Origin: Vulcanisaeta souniana JCM 11219
GTDB lineage: Archaea > Thermoproteota > Thermoprotei > Thermoproteales > Thermocladiaceae
Length of the DNA: 64,000 bases
Direction of reading: 5' to 3'
Assembly (NCBI RefSeq): GCF_026000775.1
Contig: NZ_AP026830.1
Span: forward strand, 1,635,056-1,699,055
Below the pieces are notes generated by a model that did not search any database, was not told where the DNA came from, and saw only the letters and a list, made by a program, of their open reading frames with translations. Both the position numbers and the translations under genes were made by a program. This document shows positions 8,235 through 17,773 of the stretch, in pieces (within the stretch, counting starts at the first letter, position 1; the number at the start of each line of letters is the position of its first letter).

Positions 8235-9127
8235 ATGATGGTTAAGGCGTCTGTGGTTTGGCTTAATTACAATAGCATGAGGTTCATCGACATTGCCATA
8301 AAGAGTCTTGATTCCTTTCTCAACCTCGACTTTGATGGTTATGAGTTGATTGTTGTTGATAATACCTCCACGGACGGTAGTTTCGAGCGCATTAAGAAAT
8401 TCATTGAGGAGAAGAGACCGAGCGGTGTTAGGGTGAGGGTGATTCGTAATGAGAGGAACCTCGGGTACGCCGGCGGCATGAATGTTGGTTGGGAAGCCAG
8501 GGACCCAGACTCGAAGTACGTGGCATTTGTAATGGATTCGTAATTGACGAATGCCCAGGAATCAATAAGGAGCACTACGTAACATACCCAGACGGAGCAT
8601 ACACGGTGGCAAGAGTCAATGCCATAAAGAGGGCAATGCCGGATGGAAAACCATTCATAGACGAAACATTCCTATACCTAGATGATAATCTCTTGGGATT
8701 AATATTATGGAACAAGGGGTATCAGGTTAAGTACGTACCGATAGATGCAGGTATGCATTATGTGAGTAAAACAACAAGGGGATTTCTAAGCGATTTCTAT
8801 GGAACACGTAGCACAACGGCTTTGAGTGACGTTGTTGAGACCAGATATTCAAATACATTAATTAGTGCGCTGCGAAAATCAAGAAGGTTACTATATATTT
8901 TCATAAATAAGACCAGATATCAAGGTTTCATCGATGGAACACGGTTTGCCAAAATATTATTGAAAAAGGTAGGTAGGTTAAACCTTTATTGTGCGACGTA
9001 CCATGAAGTTACTCTACCAGAGGCAATTAGTGAGCTATTCCTGCTTAGATACCGCTTATCTAAGATCTACACTGTGAAATTGAATGAACTTAAGATAAAG
9101 GATAACGTAACCAAGAGGTGCGGATAA
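8235..9127 (+). pseudogene. Family 2 glycosyltransferase with internal deletion and frameshift
   Basis: The first part (8235-8543) encodes VVWLNYNSMRFIDIAIKSL, IVVDNTSTDGSFE and RNLGYAGGMNVGWEA, a normal GT2 nucleotide-sugar domain. It ends at TAA (8541-8543), exactly where an intact enzyme would show its DXD region. The continuation is in a different frame from about 8525, with GFVIDECPGINKEHYVTYPDG and DETFLYLDDNLLGLILWNKGY, the acceptor-side half. Compared with typical members roughly 60-80 residues around the DXD motif are missing, so this is a deletion with a frame change rather than a simple point mutation. The C-terminal half is otherwise well kept to 9127, suggesting recent decay. This is the only sizeable glycosyltransferase on the plus strand in the island. 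Confidence 0.75.
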
Positions 9128-9130
9128 TAA

Positions 9131-10258
9131 TTAAACGTTCATAATCTCCTTAATAATCCTCATACAAACGGCTTCGTACGTCAACGACTGGACACGCTCC
9201 AAAGCCCTTAGTGATAACTCCCTCCTAAGATCCTCATTGCTCATTAGCCTATCCAGGGCGTTGGCGAGGTTGTGAACATCGCCAGGCTCGACAATGACAC
9301 CAACACCCCTAACAATCTCAGAGCCACCAGTCCTAGTCGTTATTACGGGCAAACCAAAGGCCAGGGCTTCAATCCTAGCAATGCCAAAACTCTCTAGGTA
9401 AGAGGGTAGCACGAATATTGATGCATGCCTATACTCACGAACCAACTCACTATCACTAACAGCACCAACAAACTCAACACGACCATCGAGACCAAGCTCA
9501 CCAACCAACCTCCTAAGCTCATTGAAGTAGTCCTTATCCGTAACCGGGCCAACAATCCTTAGGACCCAATCCCCATGCTTACCAGCGACAAGGGAGAATG
9601 CCCTGATCAAGTCGTGAATACCCTTGACAGGCTCAACCCTCGCCACGGTCAATACAATTTTACCACGCTCATTACTTAAACCACCACCCAAGACCTCACG
9701 ACACCAACCATTATAAACAACCCTAAGCCTAGAGTAAAGGCTCGGCACGAACCTAACCGCATTAAGGAGGGCCTCATAACTCTCAATTATCATTAAATTA
9801 ACAAACCTAGAGAAAAAAGCCAGGGACAAAGCTCTGACAACCCTCTTGATACGGTTTCCACGGATAACGCCATCCCAATCCATCTTAACAACAACGCGGA
9901 AACCAAGGACCCTACCAAGGAAATAAAGGATGGGCAGGAGAGTCGGAGAGTAGTAAGTAAGTACAAAAAGCGGCCTCTCCCTAATAAGCAAACCCACCAA
10001 CCTAACACCATAGTAAATGACCGACGCCAAGCTATTCAGAGCATTATAGATGTAAAGCGGCAGTCTACCGCGTCTAGGGTTTATGAGCCCAAGCTCGTAA
10101 ACCTCAACACCAGGAATTCGAACTAAGGCTTTACCCACAACTAACACGCTCCTGAAGCCCAACCTGGCGAAGCCATAGGGTATGCAGACTGGGTCCTTCT
10201 TAATCATCACACCATTAACGACGCCAGGCACAATGGTGATGACTGTGGCATGATGCAT
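9131..10258 (-). CDS. Glycosyltransferase family 4 (GT-B)
   Basis: This 375-residue enzyme should transfer a sugar from a nucleotide donor to a growing glycan at the membrane. The C-terminal donor domain has VLTVARVEPVKGIHDLIRA, GPVTDKDY, and the EX7E signature ESFGIARIE followed by ALAFGLPVITTRTGGSE. The N-terminal acceptor domain is less conserved and contains a hydrophobic patch near residues 75-105 (SLASVIYYGVRLVGLLI) suited to membrane contact. Length is normal for GT4. The stop of the convergent GT2 pseudogene is three bases away. The next gene upstream on the same strand (FkbM methyltransferase) ends three bases before this start, so the two are probably cotranscribed. Donor and acceptor cannot be predicted from sequence alone. 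Confidence 0.85.
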   Translation of the reverse strand: MHHATVITIVPGVVNGVMIKKDPVCIPYGFARLGFRSVLVVGKALVRIPGVEVYELGLINPRRGRLPLYIYNALNSLASVIYYGVRLVGLLIRERPLFVLTYYSPTLLPILYFLGRVLGFRVVVKMDWDGVIRGNRIKRVVRALSLAFFSRFVNLMIIESYEALLNAVRFVPSLYSRLRVVYNGWCREVLGGGLSNERGKIVLTVARVEPVKGIHDLIRAFSLVAGKHGDWVLRIVGPVTDKDYFNELRRLVGELGLDGRVEFVGAVSDSELVREYRHASIFVLPSYLESFGIARIEALAFGLPVITTRTGGSEIVRGVGVIVEPGDVHNLANALDRLMSNEDLRRELSLRALERVQSLTYEAVCMRIIKEIMNV

Positions 10259-10261
10259 GAG

Positions 10262-11194
10262 TCACCACTGCCTTTTGCAATGTAGTATTCTCTGTTTTTC
10301 ATACATTACGCATTTATAGTCCTTGCTTAGTCTGCTTAATAGTTCCTTCTCATCGCCATGAACTTCAAGCAACAACTCTCTAAACAACTTAACATGCTCG
10401 TAATCATTCATTATTACGTCAAACTCGCAACCTTCACAATCCATTTTAAGTACATCAGGCTCAGCGCCGTAGTCCTCGATTAATTGCTCAAGGGTTATCA
10501 TCGGGACTTCTGTAGCGCCGTTGCTTATTGAGCCGTGGTATGTACTTATCGTCATCTCGATGCCAACATCTGCAATCTTTACAATATCGGATTTACTTCC
10601 TAGTGCTGCATTTATTGGTATTATTTTATCCTGCATATTGTTGAGTGCGATGTTTTCAATCATTTCACGGCAAGCACCAGGGTGAGGCTCTATTGCGTAA
10701 ACTTTCTTAGCGCCTTTAAGGACAAAGTAAATTGGCGAGTCTCCGACGAAGGCACCAACATCGACAACAACTCTATTTTTGACATAAGCGATGCTGTAAA
10801 CCTGGTCGATAAATGTTTCAGCTATTGGATGATAATAATGCTTAAATTTTACAGATCCTAGATCAATATAATCGTCATGAAACGACAACCTAACCATCAA
10901 GCCGTTAATGATTAATGCATTATTTCCCGGATCACATTCAACTCTCTTTATAAAGCCAAAATACCAATATCTAACAACCTGAGCGTAGAGGACTGGGTTA
11001 ATACAAACCTCACCGCCAGATCTGCACCTAACCCTGATACAGCTTTTGCTGAGATCTCTTACAATACCAGGCAAGGCGCTGTAGAGGACTCTAGGGTTAA
11101 TGAAGGCGTATTGAATAGCGGCCAAAGGCCAATTACTAAATAGCTCACGACTTCTCAAAACTTCACGAAAACGCTCAATAAGGACGCCCAACAC
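10262..11194 (-). CDS. FkbM-family methyltransferase
   Basis: This 310-residue protein carries the FkbM-type SAM-binding region: VVVDVGAFVGDSPIYFVLKG (motif I), VYAIEPHPGACREMIENIAL with the acidic ribose-binding Glu, and DVLKMDCEGCEFDVI near residue 250. FkbM enzymes O-methylate hydroxyls, and in glycan clusters they usually act on sugars. The first 120 residues form an extra N-terminal region without a recognised domain that contains several cysteines (near residues 50-90). The gene sits between a GT4 gene and a frameshifted GT2 gene on the same strand with tiny gaps, supporting a role in decorating the same glycan. The ATG at 11194 has an AT-rich stretch upstream. Confidence 0.85.
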   Translation of the reverse strand: MLGVLIERFREVLRSRELFSNWPLAAIQYAFINPRVLYSALPGIVRDLSKSCIRVRCRSGGEVCINPVLYAQVVRYWYFGFIKRVECDPGNNALIINGLMVRLSFHDDYIDLGSVKFKHYYHPIAETFIDQVYSIAYVKNRVVVDVGAFVGDSPIYFVLKGAKKVYAIEPHPGACREMIENIALNNMQDKIIPINAALGSKSDIVKIADVGIEMTISTYHGSISNGATEVPMITLEQLIEDYGAEPDVLKMDCEGCEFDVIMNDYEHVKLFRELLLEVHGDEKELLSRLSKDYKCVMYEKQRILHCKRQW

Positions 11195-11225
11195 AGGACT
11201 TATTCACGCTATTACCTTTTTAAAA

Positions 11226-12142
11226 TTACTTAACGCAGTTATGAACAATATTTCCCAAAGCCGCGGACTTGAAACTCCTCATTCTGAAAGTCCTATGGGT
11301 GAGCAACAATCTTAACTTGACAATTATAAACAGATATGCGCGAACAAAGAGAACGACTTCCCCTTTAATTAATGACTTTACCATATCGCGTATAAACCTA
11401 ATCGGTAAGGCTTTAACTAGGAAAGTATGCGGCATGTCTACAACCATAGCTATCAACGGCCCTAGGTATTCAGTATACCTCCTATAGACGGGCTTATTAC
11501 GACTCGTCCTACCCACATGTCTGTAGCACACGAGCTCATAACTTACGGTTTTAAAGCCCATAAACCACAGCTTAAGCATGAACTCCATATCTTCCCAATG
11601 AAAGAATATGAAACTCGAGTAGGTGCCCAAACCCAACCTAATTAATTCCCTAACGACATCAGTCCTAATCACGTAAGCACCACTACCGCCAGTCAAGGCA
11701 ACATAGAGACGGTTGCTTGGCATAACCTTACTAACTACAAAATCCGCGCAGAGCTTGGCACCACGCTCAGGAGAGACAAGGGCGTATTCCCTCGGTAAGA
11801 CCCTTAGAGTATTAATCAATGACCTCAGGCATGTAGCGTCTATAAATGCATCATCCTCGATATAAACAATGTATTCCACAGTAGGAAACCTCTCGATGAC
11901 AAACCTTAATGTTAAATCCCGCTGCTTACCTGAGCCCATTTTTGGGAGTTTAAGGATGTTAATGGAGATTGAATATCTTGCTCAAATAACTTGGCAATTC
12001 CTTGGTAATCAGGTGGTGGGTTCGACCACGAAATTATTAAGTGAGCCTCATCACTTATATTAATTTGCTTAATAGCCCTTAACGTATCTCTAACTAATCC
12101 CAAATTATTTCCAAACATATTAATAACGATTACTGCCTGCAT
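11226..12142 (-). pseudogene. Family 2-like glycosyltransferase interrupted by a single frameshift in an A5 run
   Basis: The N-terminal 67 residues (from 12142) read QAVIVINMFGNNLGLVRDTL and a region leading to LNSQK. The second frame starts at once with MGSGKQRDLTLRFVIERF, then YIVYIEDDAFID (the DXD-like donor motif), GGSGAYVIRTDVV and HWEDMEFMLKLWFMG. The two join perfectly if one A is added to the five-A run at about 11938-11943 (minus strand CAAAAATGG). The rest of the gene is intact, including a hydrophobic C-terminal region. This may be a recent mutation, a sequencing error, or slippage that restores the frame. It follows the epimerase gene by about 16 bases and precedes FkbM by about 31. 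Confidence 0.75.
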
Positions 12143-12158
12143 ACTCTATTCATTGGCC

Positions 12159-13070
12159 TTAGCCATTATTGTATAAAAGAACCAAATCCTTAAGACCCTT
12201 TTCTAACGATGTAAAGTTTATGTTGATTTTTGTTTTTATTTTTCTATTATCTGCATAACTATGCCTTATATCTCCTGGCCTTTCCTCTCTATGTACTATC
12301 TCTATGTTACTCTTACCCAGTATCTCTATTATCATCCTCGCCAGCTCGTTTATTGTCGTTACTTTTCCAGTACCAACATTATACACCTCATTATCAAATA
12401 AATCCCCCTCAATCATCCTCAATATTATCTCAGCCACATCATTCACATACACAAAATCCCTAGTCTGCCAACCATCACCATAAATAACCAACGGCTCACC
12501 CCTCAAAGCCCTCTCAATAAAACCCGAAATAACACCAGCATAGGCAGGATTCTGACCAGGTCCATAGACGTTGAATAACCTCAGGATCACGTACCTAAAG
12601 CCATAAACCCTACTGAAGTTGCTAACCACGAGCTCGCCGAGGTACTTACTGAGGCCGTAGGGCGATAATGGGTCAATCGGGTGGTCCTCAGGAATTGGCA
12701 ACTTGATTGGGTTTCCATAGACCGCCGCAGAGCTCAGGTAAATAATCCTGGCACCAGCCCTACCACACTCATGGACAACCCTCGCAGTACCAACCACATT
12801 ATTCTCGATATAATCAACAGGCCTCTCCATCGACTCAGGCACACTAACGTAGGCAGCCGCATGAACAACAACGTCAAACCCATTACAATCACTAAATGAC
12901 CTAACATCAGCCTTAATAATTGGTATACCATGTTCCCTAAGCCTATTGACGGCAAAATCCGTAGATCTCTCAAGACTATCTAGAACAGTGATATCAAAAC
13001 CCTTACTAATAAAATAAATAGCCAAATTATGACCAATAAAACCAGCCCCGCCAGTAATAAGGATCTTCAT
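12159..13070 (-). CDS. NAD-dependent sugar-nucleotide epimerase/dehydratase (GalE-like extended SDR)
   Basis: This 303-residue protein should epimerise or dehydrate an NDP-sugar to supply the neighbouring glycosyltransferases. It begins with the cofactor motif KILITGGAGFIGHNLAIYF; the Asp after the second strand (VLDSLERS) suits NAD. Then follow HAAAYVSVPES, the catalytic stretch YLSSAAVYG and SPYGLSKYLGE with the YxxxK pair, and RLFNVYGPGQNP and GDGWQTRDFVYVNDVAE for substrate binding. Length fits archaeal UDP-glucose 4-epimerase homologues, but the exact substrate is not determined. A second, badly rearranged epimerase lies at 20402-20846. No truncation is apparent. Confidence 0.9.
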   Translation of the reverse strand: MKILITGGAGFIGHNLAIYFISKGFDITVLDSLERSTDFAVNRLREHGIPIIKADVRSFSDCNGFDVVVHAAAYVSVPESMERPVDYIENNVVGTARVVHECGRAGARIIYLSSAAVYGNPIKLPIPEDHPIDPLSPYGLSKYLGELVVSNFSRVYGFRYVILRLFNVYGPGQNPAYAGVISGFIERALRGEPLVIYGDGWQTRDFVYVNDVAEIILRMIEGDLFDNEVYNVGTGKVTTINELARMIIEILGKSNIEIVHREERPGDIRHSYADNRKIKTKININFTSLEKGLKDLVLLYNNG

Positions 13071-13119
13071 GTACTATTCTTAACTTTATAAATTCATAGA
13101 ATGGCCTTATGTATAATAA

Positions 13120-13731
13120 TTAGTTACGTCTCAGATTATCCATAAATTCTCTAAGGGTTACATATTTAGGTTTAAGAATAGATAATGCCTTAAGAAGTAA
13201 GTTAAGCTTCGTGAGACTCGGTGCATGGGTAAACAGTATCACACCATCAATTTCTCTCAACCTCAGCGCCTCATAGATATTACCTAGTCTTAAATTAAAT
13301 GCCATTACACAACCATGCTCATCAAATAACTCATAATGCCGAGCACTACTCAGGTACGTGCCCCTAACAATTGGGTAAACACTCCTAGCGAGCCTCGCGG
13401 CCTCATCACTATGGGGACCATATGGGTAAGCGAAAGAGACAACGGTATCATGAATAATATCCTCAAGAACCTCCTTACTCCTAACCAACTCCTCTAACAT
13501 AGTGTCCTTATCCGTTCTCGTCATGTCGATGTGAGTCATTGTGTGGCTACCGACTTCATGACCCATTTCATGAATTGCCCTCACATCTTCAGGTCCAAGG
13601 AGCTTCCTGCTCATGTACTCCCTAAGTCCGGCAATAATGAAGAAGGTAGCCTTAATGCCACGCCCAGCGAGGTACCTGGCTATCCTAAGGTGCTCCTTAT
13701 AACCATCATCAAACGTTAAGGCTATGTACAT
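13120..13731 (-). CDS. Polysaccharide deacetylase family protein (carbohydrate esterase 4-like)
   Basis: This 203-residue NodB-fold protein begins with YIALTFDDGYKEHLRIARYL, the first catalytic and metal-binding motif. It then has KATFFIIAG and HEVGSHTMTHIDMTR, which supplies the two zinc-binding histidines (HxxxH). VVSFAYPYGPHSDEA is motif 3, and the C-terminal motif around ILFTHAPS provides the last catalytic histidine. There is no signal peptide, so it probably acts on a cytoplasmic lipid-linked sugar or on a cytoplasmic substrate. Deacetylation of N-acetyl groups of the local glycan is the likely task. About 50 bases separate it from the epimerase gene and about 108 from the GT4 gene upstream. 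Confidence 0.88.
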   Translation of the reverse strand: MYIALTFDDGYKEHLRIARYLAGRGIKATFFIIAGLREYMSRKLLGPEDVRAIHEMGHEVGSHTMTHIDMTRTDKDTMLEELVRSKEVLEDIIHDTVVSFAYPYGPHSDEAARLARSVYPIVRGTYLSSARHYELFDEHGCVMAFNLRLGNIYEALRLREIDGVILFTHAPSLTKLNLLLKALSILKPKYVTLREFMDNLRRN

Positions 13732-13838
13732 TCATAATGCACCTTATACCTTTAACTTTAGGACCTTAATTAATATTAAAATTAACACTAAGAACTCATA
13801 TACCATAATACCAATGCTGAGCATCTCCTTAGATACCA

Positions 13839-14843
13839 TTATGTTCGTTGCAACAATCCTTTCAATTTATTTACAACAACGCTGTACTCATTATTTTTTA
13901 CTATATAATCCCTAGCCCTTTCACTATAATCCCTGAGTAATCCATCATCGCTAATAATCGATATAACATCATCCCACTCATCATCCTCAACACCTATATA
14001 CAAGCCCCTATAATCAACCATGCTCGGACTCAAACTACCAATTACGGGCGTGCCCGAGGAGAGGGCTTCAAGAAGCGTCATGGGAGGCTCCGTGGGGTAA
14101 TCACCACGTATTGGTAGCAACAGCGCATCAACGGCGTTATATACGTACCATATTGGTGCTTCCCTAAGCATGAGCAGCGCATTACCTCTGCGTATAGCCT
14201 TAGCCAAAGTCCTCAAAGTATCTTTTGAAGCATTATCAACATGAAGCGATGCAATTAGGAATTTAACATCATTATTTACGTCACTTGCGAGTTTCACCAC
14301 TATGTCAAACCCTCTTTTTTCATCAACATCTCCCACATAACCCACGATTCTCCCATTGATAGGCAAGCCAAGTAACTTCCTCGCCAAGGCCTTATCCCTG
14401 GGCTTAAACAATTCTATGTTGATTGGTGGGTTTATGAATACACCGTTCCTAAATAGCTTAGCTATCCTCCTTGAGGACCCAACAACGAAATTTGAGTCGC
14501 GCTCAATAATAACACGTTCAACCTCCCAATTACCATGTATCTTAGGCAGGTAAGAGAATTGATACGAAATAATCCTTTTATGATTAAGTAAGCTATTAAT
14601 AAATGTTGGCAATACCTTATTCGTATTAAGCAGGTGAATCTCGTCACAGCCATTGAAGGCTGTGATTAACGCCTCGGTTAAGTAAGCACCATATTTACTC
14701 TTTATGGGGCTTAACCCCGTGGTTTCGATAACCCTTAAGTCACGACCATAAATCATCCGCAGAACCCTCAGGTAATTCACGGCCAACGCGGTCTGCCCCT
14801 CCTTAAAGGTTGGATGCCTAATGAGTGCACAGACCCTACTCAT
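13839..14843 (-). CDS. Glycosyltransferase family 4-like
   Basis: This 334-residue protein has a GT-B C-terminal domain with VGYVGDVDEKRGFDIVVKL and then DYPTEPPMTLLEALSSGTPVIGS. The usual EX7E signature is altered here: the two glutamates are one residue closer (TEPPMTLLE), which might alter the catalytic loop. The N-terminal domain is short and begins SRVCALIRHPTFKEGQTALAVN. It overlaps the upstream GT4 gene by a few bases, so the two are translationally coupled. The C-terminal end lies just upstream of the deacetylase promoter region. Donor unknown. Confidence 0.78.
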   Translation of the reverse strand: MSRVCALIRHPTFKEGQTALAVNYLRVLRMIYGRDLRVIETTGLSPIKSKYGAYLTEALITAFNGCDEIHLLNTNKVLPTFINSLLNHKRIISYQFSYLPKIHGNWEVERVIIERDSNFVVGSSRRIAKLFRNGVFINPPINIELFKPRDKALARKLLGLPINGRIVGYVGDVDEKRGFDIVVKLASDVNNDVKFLIASLHVDNASKDTLRTLAKAIRRGNALLMLREAPIWYVYNAVDALLLPIRGDYPTEPPMTLLEALSSGTPVIGSLSPSMVDYRGLYIGVEDDEWDDVISIISDDGLLRDYSERARDYIVKNNEYSVVVNKLKGLLQRT

Positions 14844-15888
14844 TAATTACCTCCTCAATCATCTTTAAATACTGTGGTACAACATTACTTATATCGAACC
14901 TCTCAGCTACACGTCTAGCTAGACGTGTGGATTCCTCATATGTTTTCTTATCATTTAACCATAAATCATAGAATGCTCGAACCCTGCTAGCAAGGTCTAC
15001 TGGATCGCCGGGATTAAAGCTCATACCAGTACCTGGCGATCCATCTCTAATCTCAATTAAATACCAACTTACGGGAGGTAGTCTTGACATTATTATCGGT
15101 GTTCCTGATGACAAACTCTCAAGAGCGATGAGTGAAAAACTCTCAAACCTACTTGGTATAATAGTAACATGAGACCTCGAATAAAGGCACGGTAGTTGCT
15201 CTCTTGGAGCTTTTACAAATACATCAACTTTAGTAAATCTCCGCAAGGTGCTTAACAGCTCCATGGATACCTCCCTAGTTCCAATTAGCATGACCTTACT
15301 ATTATGTATAATGTCCTTGACATTCTTTAAGCTTTTCAGGAATATATCAAATCCGCCTTTGAATGATGGATCATACCTAATGAGGATTGTGAACTTATCC
15401 TCTTTGCTACATTTAGGATAGAAAAACTTCGTATCTACAGGGTTGGGTATCAGGAACGCTCTTTTACACATCCTTGATAAATATTCGTAATCAAAATTAT
15501 TTAAAGACCGGCAGTAGAGCATTTTGCCGAAGATGCCTATCATTAATCTTTTTAATAGAGTAAGACGACTAGGCTTAATTCCATAAGTTTTCTCCCTATA
15601 TATCCATAACCAGTCAGGGGAGTGAATATCAATTATTATCTTCTGATTAACAGTTAATAAATAAGGTATTTTTATGAGTAATGGATTTATTGAGTGAAGA
15701 ACTACAGCATCACTATCTTTTGCACACTTAATATTATCCTTTAACTTATGGCTCATGTCGACTACATAAACCCTATATTTACTATTTTGATTCTGCATGA
15801 TGTAATTTATGATATTCTGCATCACATATTCAGTGCCACCTAATGGGCTTTTTACCGAGGACCAGATAAAGCAAATCCTAAATACCAT
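14836..15888 (-). CDS. Glycosyltransferase family 4
   Basis: The 350-residue protein starts MVFRICFIWSSVKSPLGGTEY, a typical GT-B N-terminal strand and glycine loop. The donor domain has FTILIRYDPSFKGGFDIFLK and the EX7E motif ESFSLIALE followed by SLSSGTPIIMSRLPPVSWY. The middle is lysine-rich and AT-rich compared with neighbours, for example 15540-15800, which may mark a separately acquired gene. Its ATG lies inside the last codons of the frameshifted GT4 gene upstream (overlap about 11 bases), and its own end overlaps the next GT4, so these three are arranged for coupled translation. Confidence 0.85.
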   Translation of the reverse strand: MVFRICFIWSSVKSPLGGTEYVMQNIINYIMQNQNSKYRVYVVDMSHKLKDNIKCAKDSDAVVLHSINPLLIKIPYLLTVNQKIIIDIHSPDWLWIYREKTYGIKPSRLTLLKRLMIGIFGKMLYCRSLNNFDYEYLSRMCKRAFLIPNPVDTKFFYPKCSKEDKFTILIRYDPSFKGGFDIFLKSLKNVKDIIHNSKVMLIGTREVSMELLSTLRRFTKVDVFVKAPREQLPCLYSRSHVTIIPSRFESFSLIALESLSSGTPIIMSRLPPVSWYLIEIRDGSPGTGMSFNPGDPVDLASRVRAFYDLWLNDKKTYEESTRLARRVAERFDISNVVPQYLKMIEEVINE

Positions 15889-16847
15889 TAAGCAAGCACC
15901 TCAGTAGTTGGGCTGCGCTTTTTCTCCATGTGAATTCCATGGCACGCTTGATCGAGGCCCTGCTTAGCATGTCCCTATTATTTGATCGCATACATTAAAG
16001 CATTAACCACATCATTAATTGATTTAGGTTCAATGAGTATCCCCGCATCACCCATAACCTCGGTTACGGCATCCTCCCTATAAGCTACCACGGGCAATCC
16101 GCATGACATAGCCTCAAGGATAGGTAATCCAAAACCCTCAATTAACGAGGGATAAAGGAATACATCAGCTATTGAGTATAGCCTTGGCATTAATTCCTCA
16201 GGTAGTGGCGGTAAGCACACCAAGCCCTTAATGCCTTTAAGGGACTTGTCACATGGGCCCCTGACTATTAGCCTCGCTTTTCTAAGTCTTTCTCTTGCCC
16301 TGCTAAAGATGGCTACCGCATGCCTAATGATATGCTTCTTAGTAGCCACGGTGAGGATTAAATATTCATCATCCTGGAATTTAATACCCAGAATTTCCCT
16401 CTTACTGGTGTTGATGGGTTTATAAACATCATGATCTATACCGAGCGGCACCACACATGCGTTCAGCCCCACGTATTTTTGGATATTATTAGCCGAGGCT
16501 TGTGACGGCGTCAGAACCTTGTCAATAAATGGCTTAATGAGGTTCAGTGATGTAAGTCTTCTTAGGCGTTGTATTGTGGGGTTCACTCCTGAATCCATGA
16601 CGACGATTGGTGTGTGGCTTATTGACCTTATATCGTGTATGAATGCTGCCGTTACGATACCCTTAACCTTAGCCTTTGCTAACGGTATTGTGTACTTTGA
16701 TGTTGAATCTAATGCAATGATTATGTCGTATTCATCATTGATATAAACATCGCTTATTATTGGTGAAGCCAATTCCTTACTTAATGCTCTAGCTATCTTA
16801 ACAAAACTTAGATTATACGTTCTTAGTAGTAGGCCTATTTTAGGCAT
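15878..16847 (-). pseudogene. GT4 glycosyltransferase, C-terminus lost by a frameshift
   Basis: From 16847 the frame encodes a GT-B enzyme: PKIGLLLRTYNLSFVKIARA, a donor domain with LILTVATKKHIIRHAVAIF, and the EX7E motif EGFGLPILE with AMSCGLPVVAYRED. Translation ends early at 15978 after ALMYAIK. In the neighbouring frame the text continues as NNRDMLSRASIKRAMEFTW and QLLRCLLNGI to 15878, the standard GT4 C-terminal helix. Removing one A from the AAA at about 15980-15982 rejoins the frames. The loss of the last 30-odd residues may leave partial function, since catalytic motifs precede it, but the family normally needs this helix to pack the two domains. Confidence 0.75.
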
Positions 16848-17773
16848 GATTCTATCACACTAATTATTCGTTTTTCAGTAATTTCCATGGACAACTCATT
16901 ATTCACTACATACCTAGATAATACCATTAATTCCTTTAACGATTTATCATTACTTAATACCTCAGTGATCTTATTAGCTATCCTCTCGGCATCGTAGTCC
17001 TGGATTAACTCCCTGCTTACCTTAATCACGATATCCCCACTACCCACATACTTAGTGATTACTGGTACTACGCCCAGCGCCATGGCCTCAATAACGGCCA
17101 CGGAAAAAGCATCGAACAATGACGGTTGTATGTAGATGCTACATTTACGTAGTATGTTAAAGACCTCAAGCCTGGGCATGTAACCCGTTATGGTCAATGA
17201 ATCATTTAAGCCGTATTTAATAGCCTTATTGATTACTACGTCCCTCATGCCGTCGCCGATAATTATGAACTTGGCGTTTTTAACGTCCTTGATAACGTAC
17301 TTGGCGACCTCGGGTATTAGGTGTATGCCCTTAATGGGTATTAGGGGGCCTGAATAGCATATCCAGGGCTTCTTGTCGCTAATGTTCACGTTAATGTTGA
17401 GTAATTGCTCAAGCTCAGGCGGTCTCGGGTAGATAATTGCCTTTCTTTTATTCGGTAGTATGTTGAGTATAATGTTTGATACTGCGATGCCCACATCGGC
17501 AGTTGAGTAGAGCTTGTTTATGCGTGGTTGTAGTATTGATGGTGATAGTGTCACAGCCGCTAGGCAGTTGTTCAGTGGTTTTACTAGTGTGCCGTAGAGT
17601 GTTGCCCTGGTTCCCTCAGTAATGATGATACTGTTGCTTATTAACCTTAATCTGCTTAGATTCATTAATTGAAATTCATCCTTGAATAGTCTCCTTAGGA
17701 TTTGTATCCAGGACCAGTGGCCAATGTGGGGTACACTTCTCGTTATATAAACTACCTTGACCATATCGTCCAC
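16835..17773 (-). CDS. Glycosyltransferase family 4 with an Asp-for-Glu change in the EX7E motif
   Basis: The 312-residue GT-B protein has GPLIPIKGIHLIPEVAKYV and IIIGDGMRDVVINKAI in the donor domain. The signature region reads DAFSVAVIE followed by AMALGVVPVITKYVGSGD, so the first acidic residue is Asp rather than Glu; this is conservative and probably active. The N-terminal domain is short. Its stop overlaps the start of the frameshifted GT4 gene (16835-16847), and its start overlaps the end of the upstream membrane-protein gene by 22 bases, which indicates one operon. Confidence 0.82.
   Translation of the reverse strand: MDDMVKVVYITRSVPHIGHWSWIQILRRLFKDEFQLMNLSRLRLISNSIIITEGTRATLYGTLVKPLNNCLAAVTLSPSILQPRINKLYSTADVGIAVSNIILNILPNKRKAIIYPRPPELEQLLNINVNISDKKPWICYSGPLIPIKGIHLIPEVAKYVIKDVKNAKFIIIGDGMRDVVINKAIKYGLNDSLTITGYMPRLEVFNILRKCSIYIQPSLFDAFSVAVIEAMALGVVPVITKYVGSGDIVIKVSRELIQDYDAERIANKITEVLSNDKSLKELMVLSRYVVNNELSMEITEKRIISVIESCLK

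Noticed and set aside
11226-12142. Programmed frameshifting as the default explanation of the split glycosyltransferase
   Set aside because: A5 is shorter than usual slippery runs and no stimulatory structure is evident; it is kept only as a possibility.
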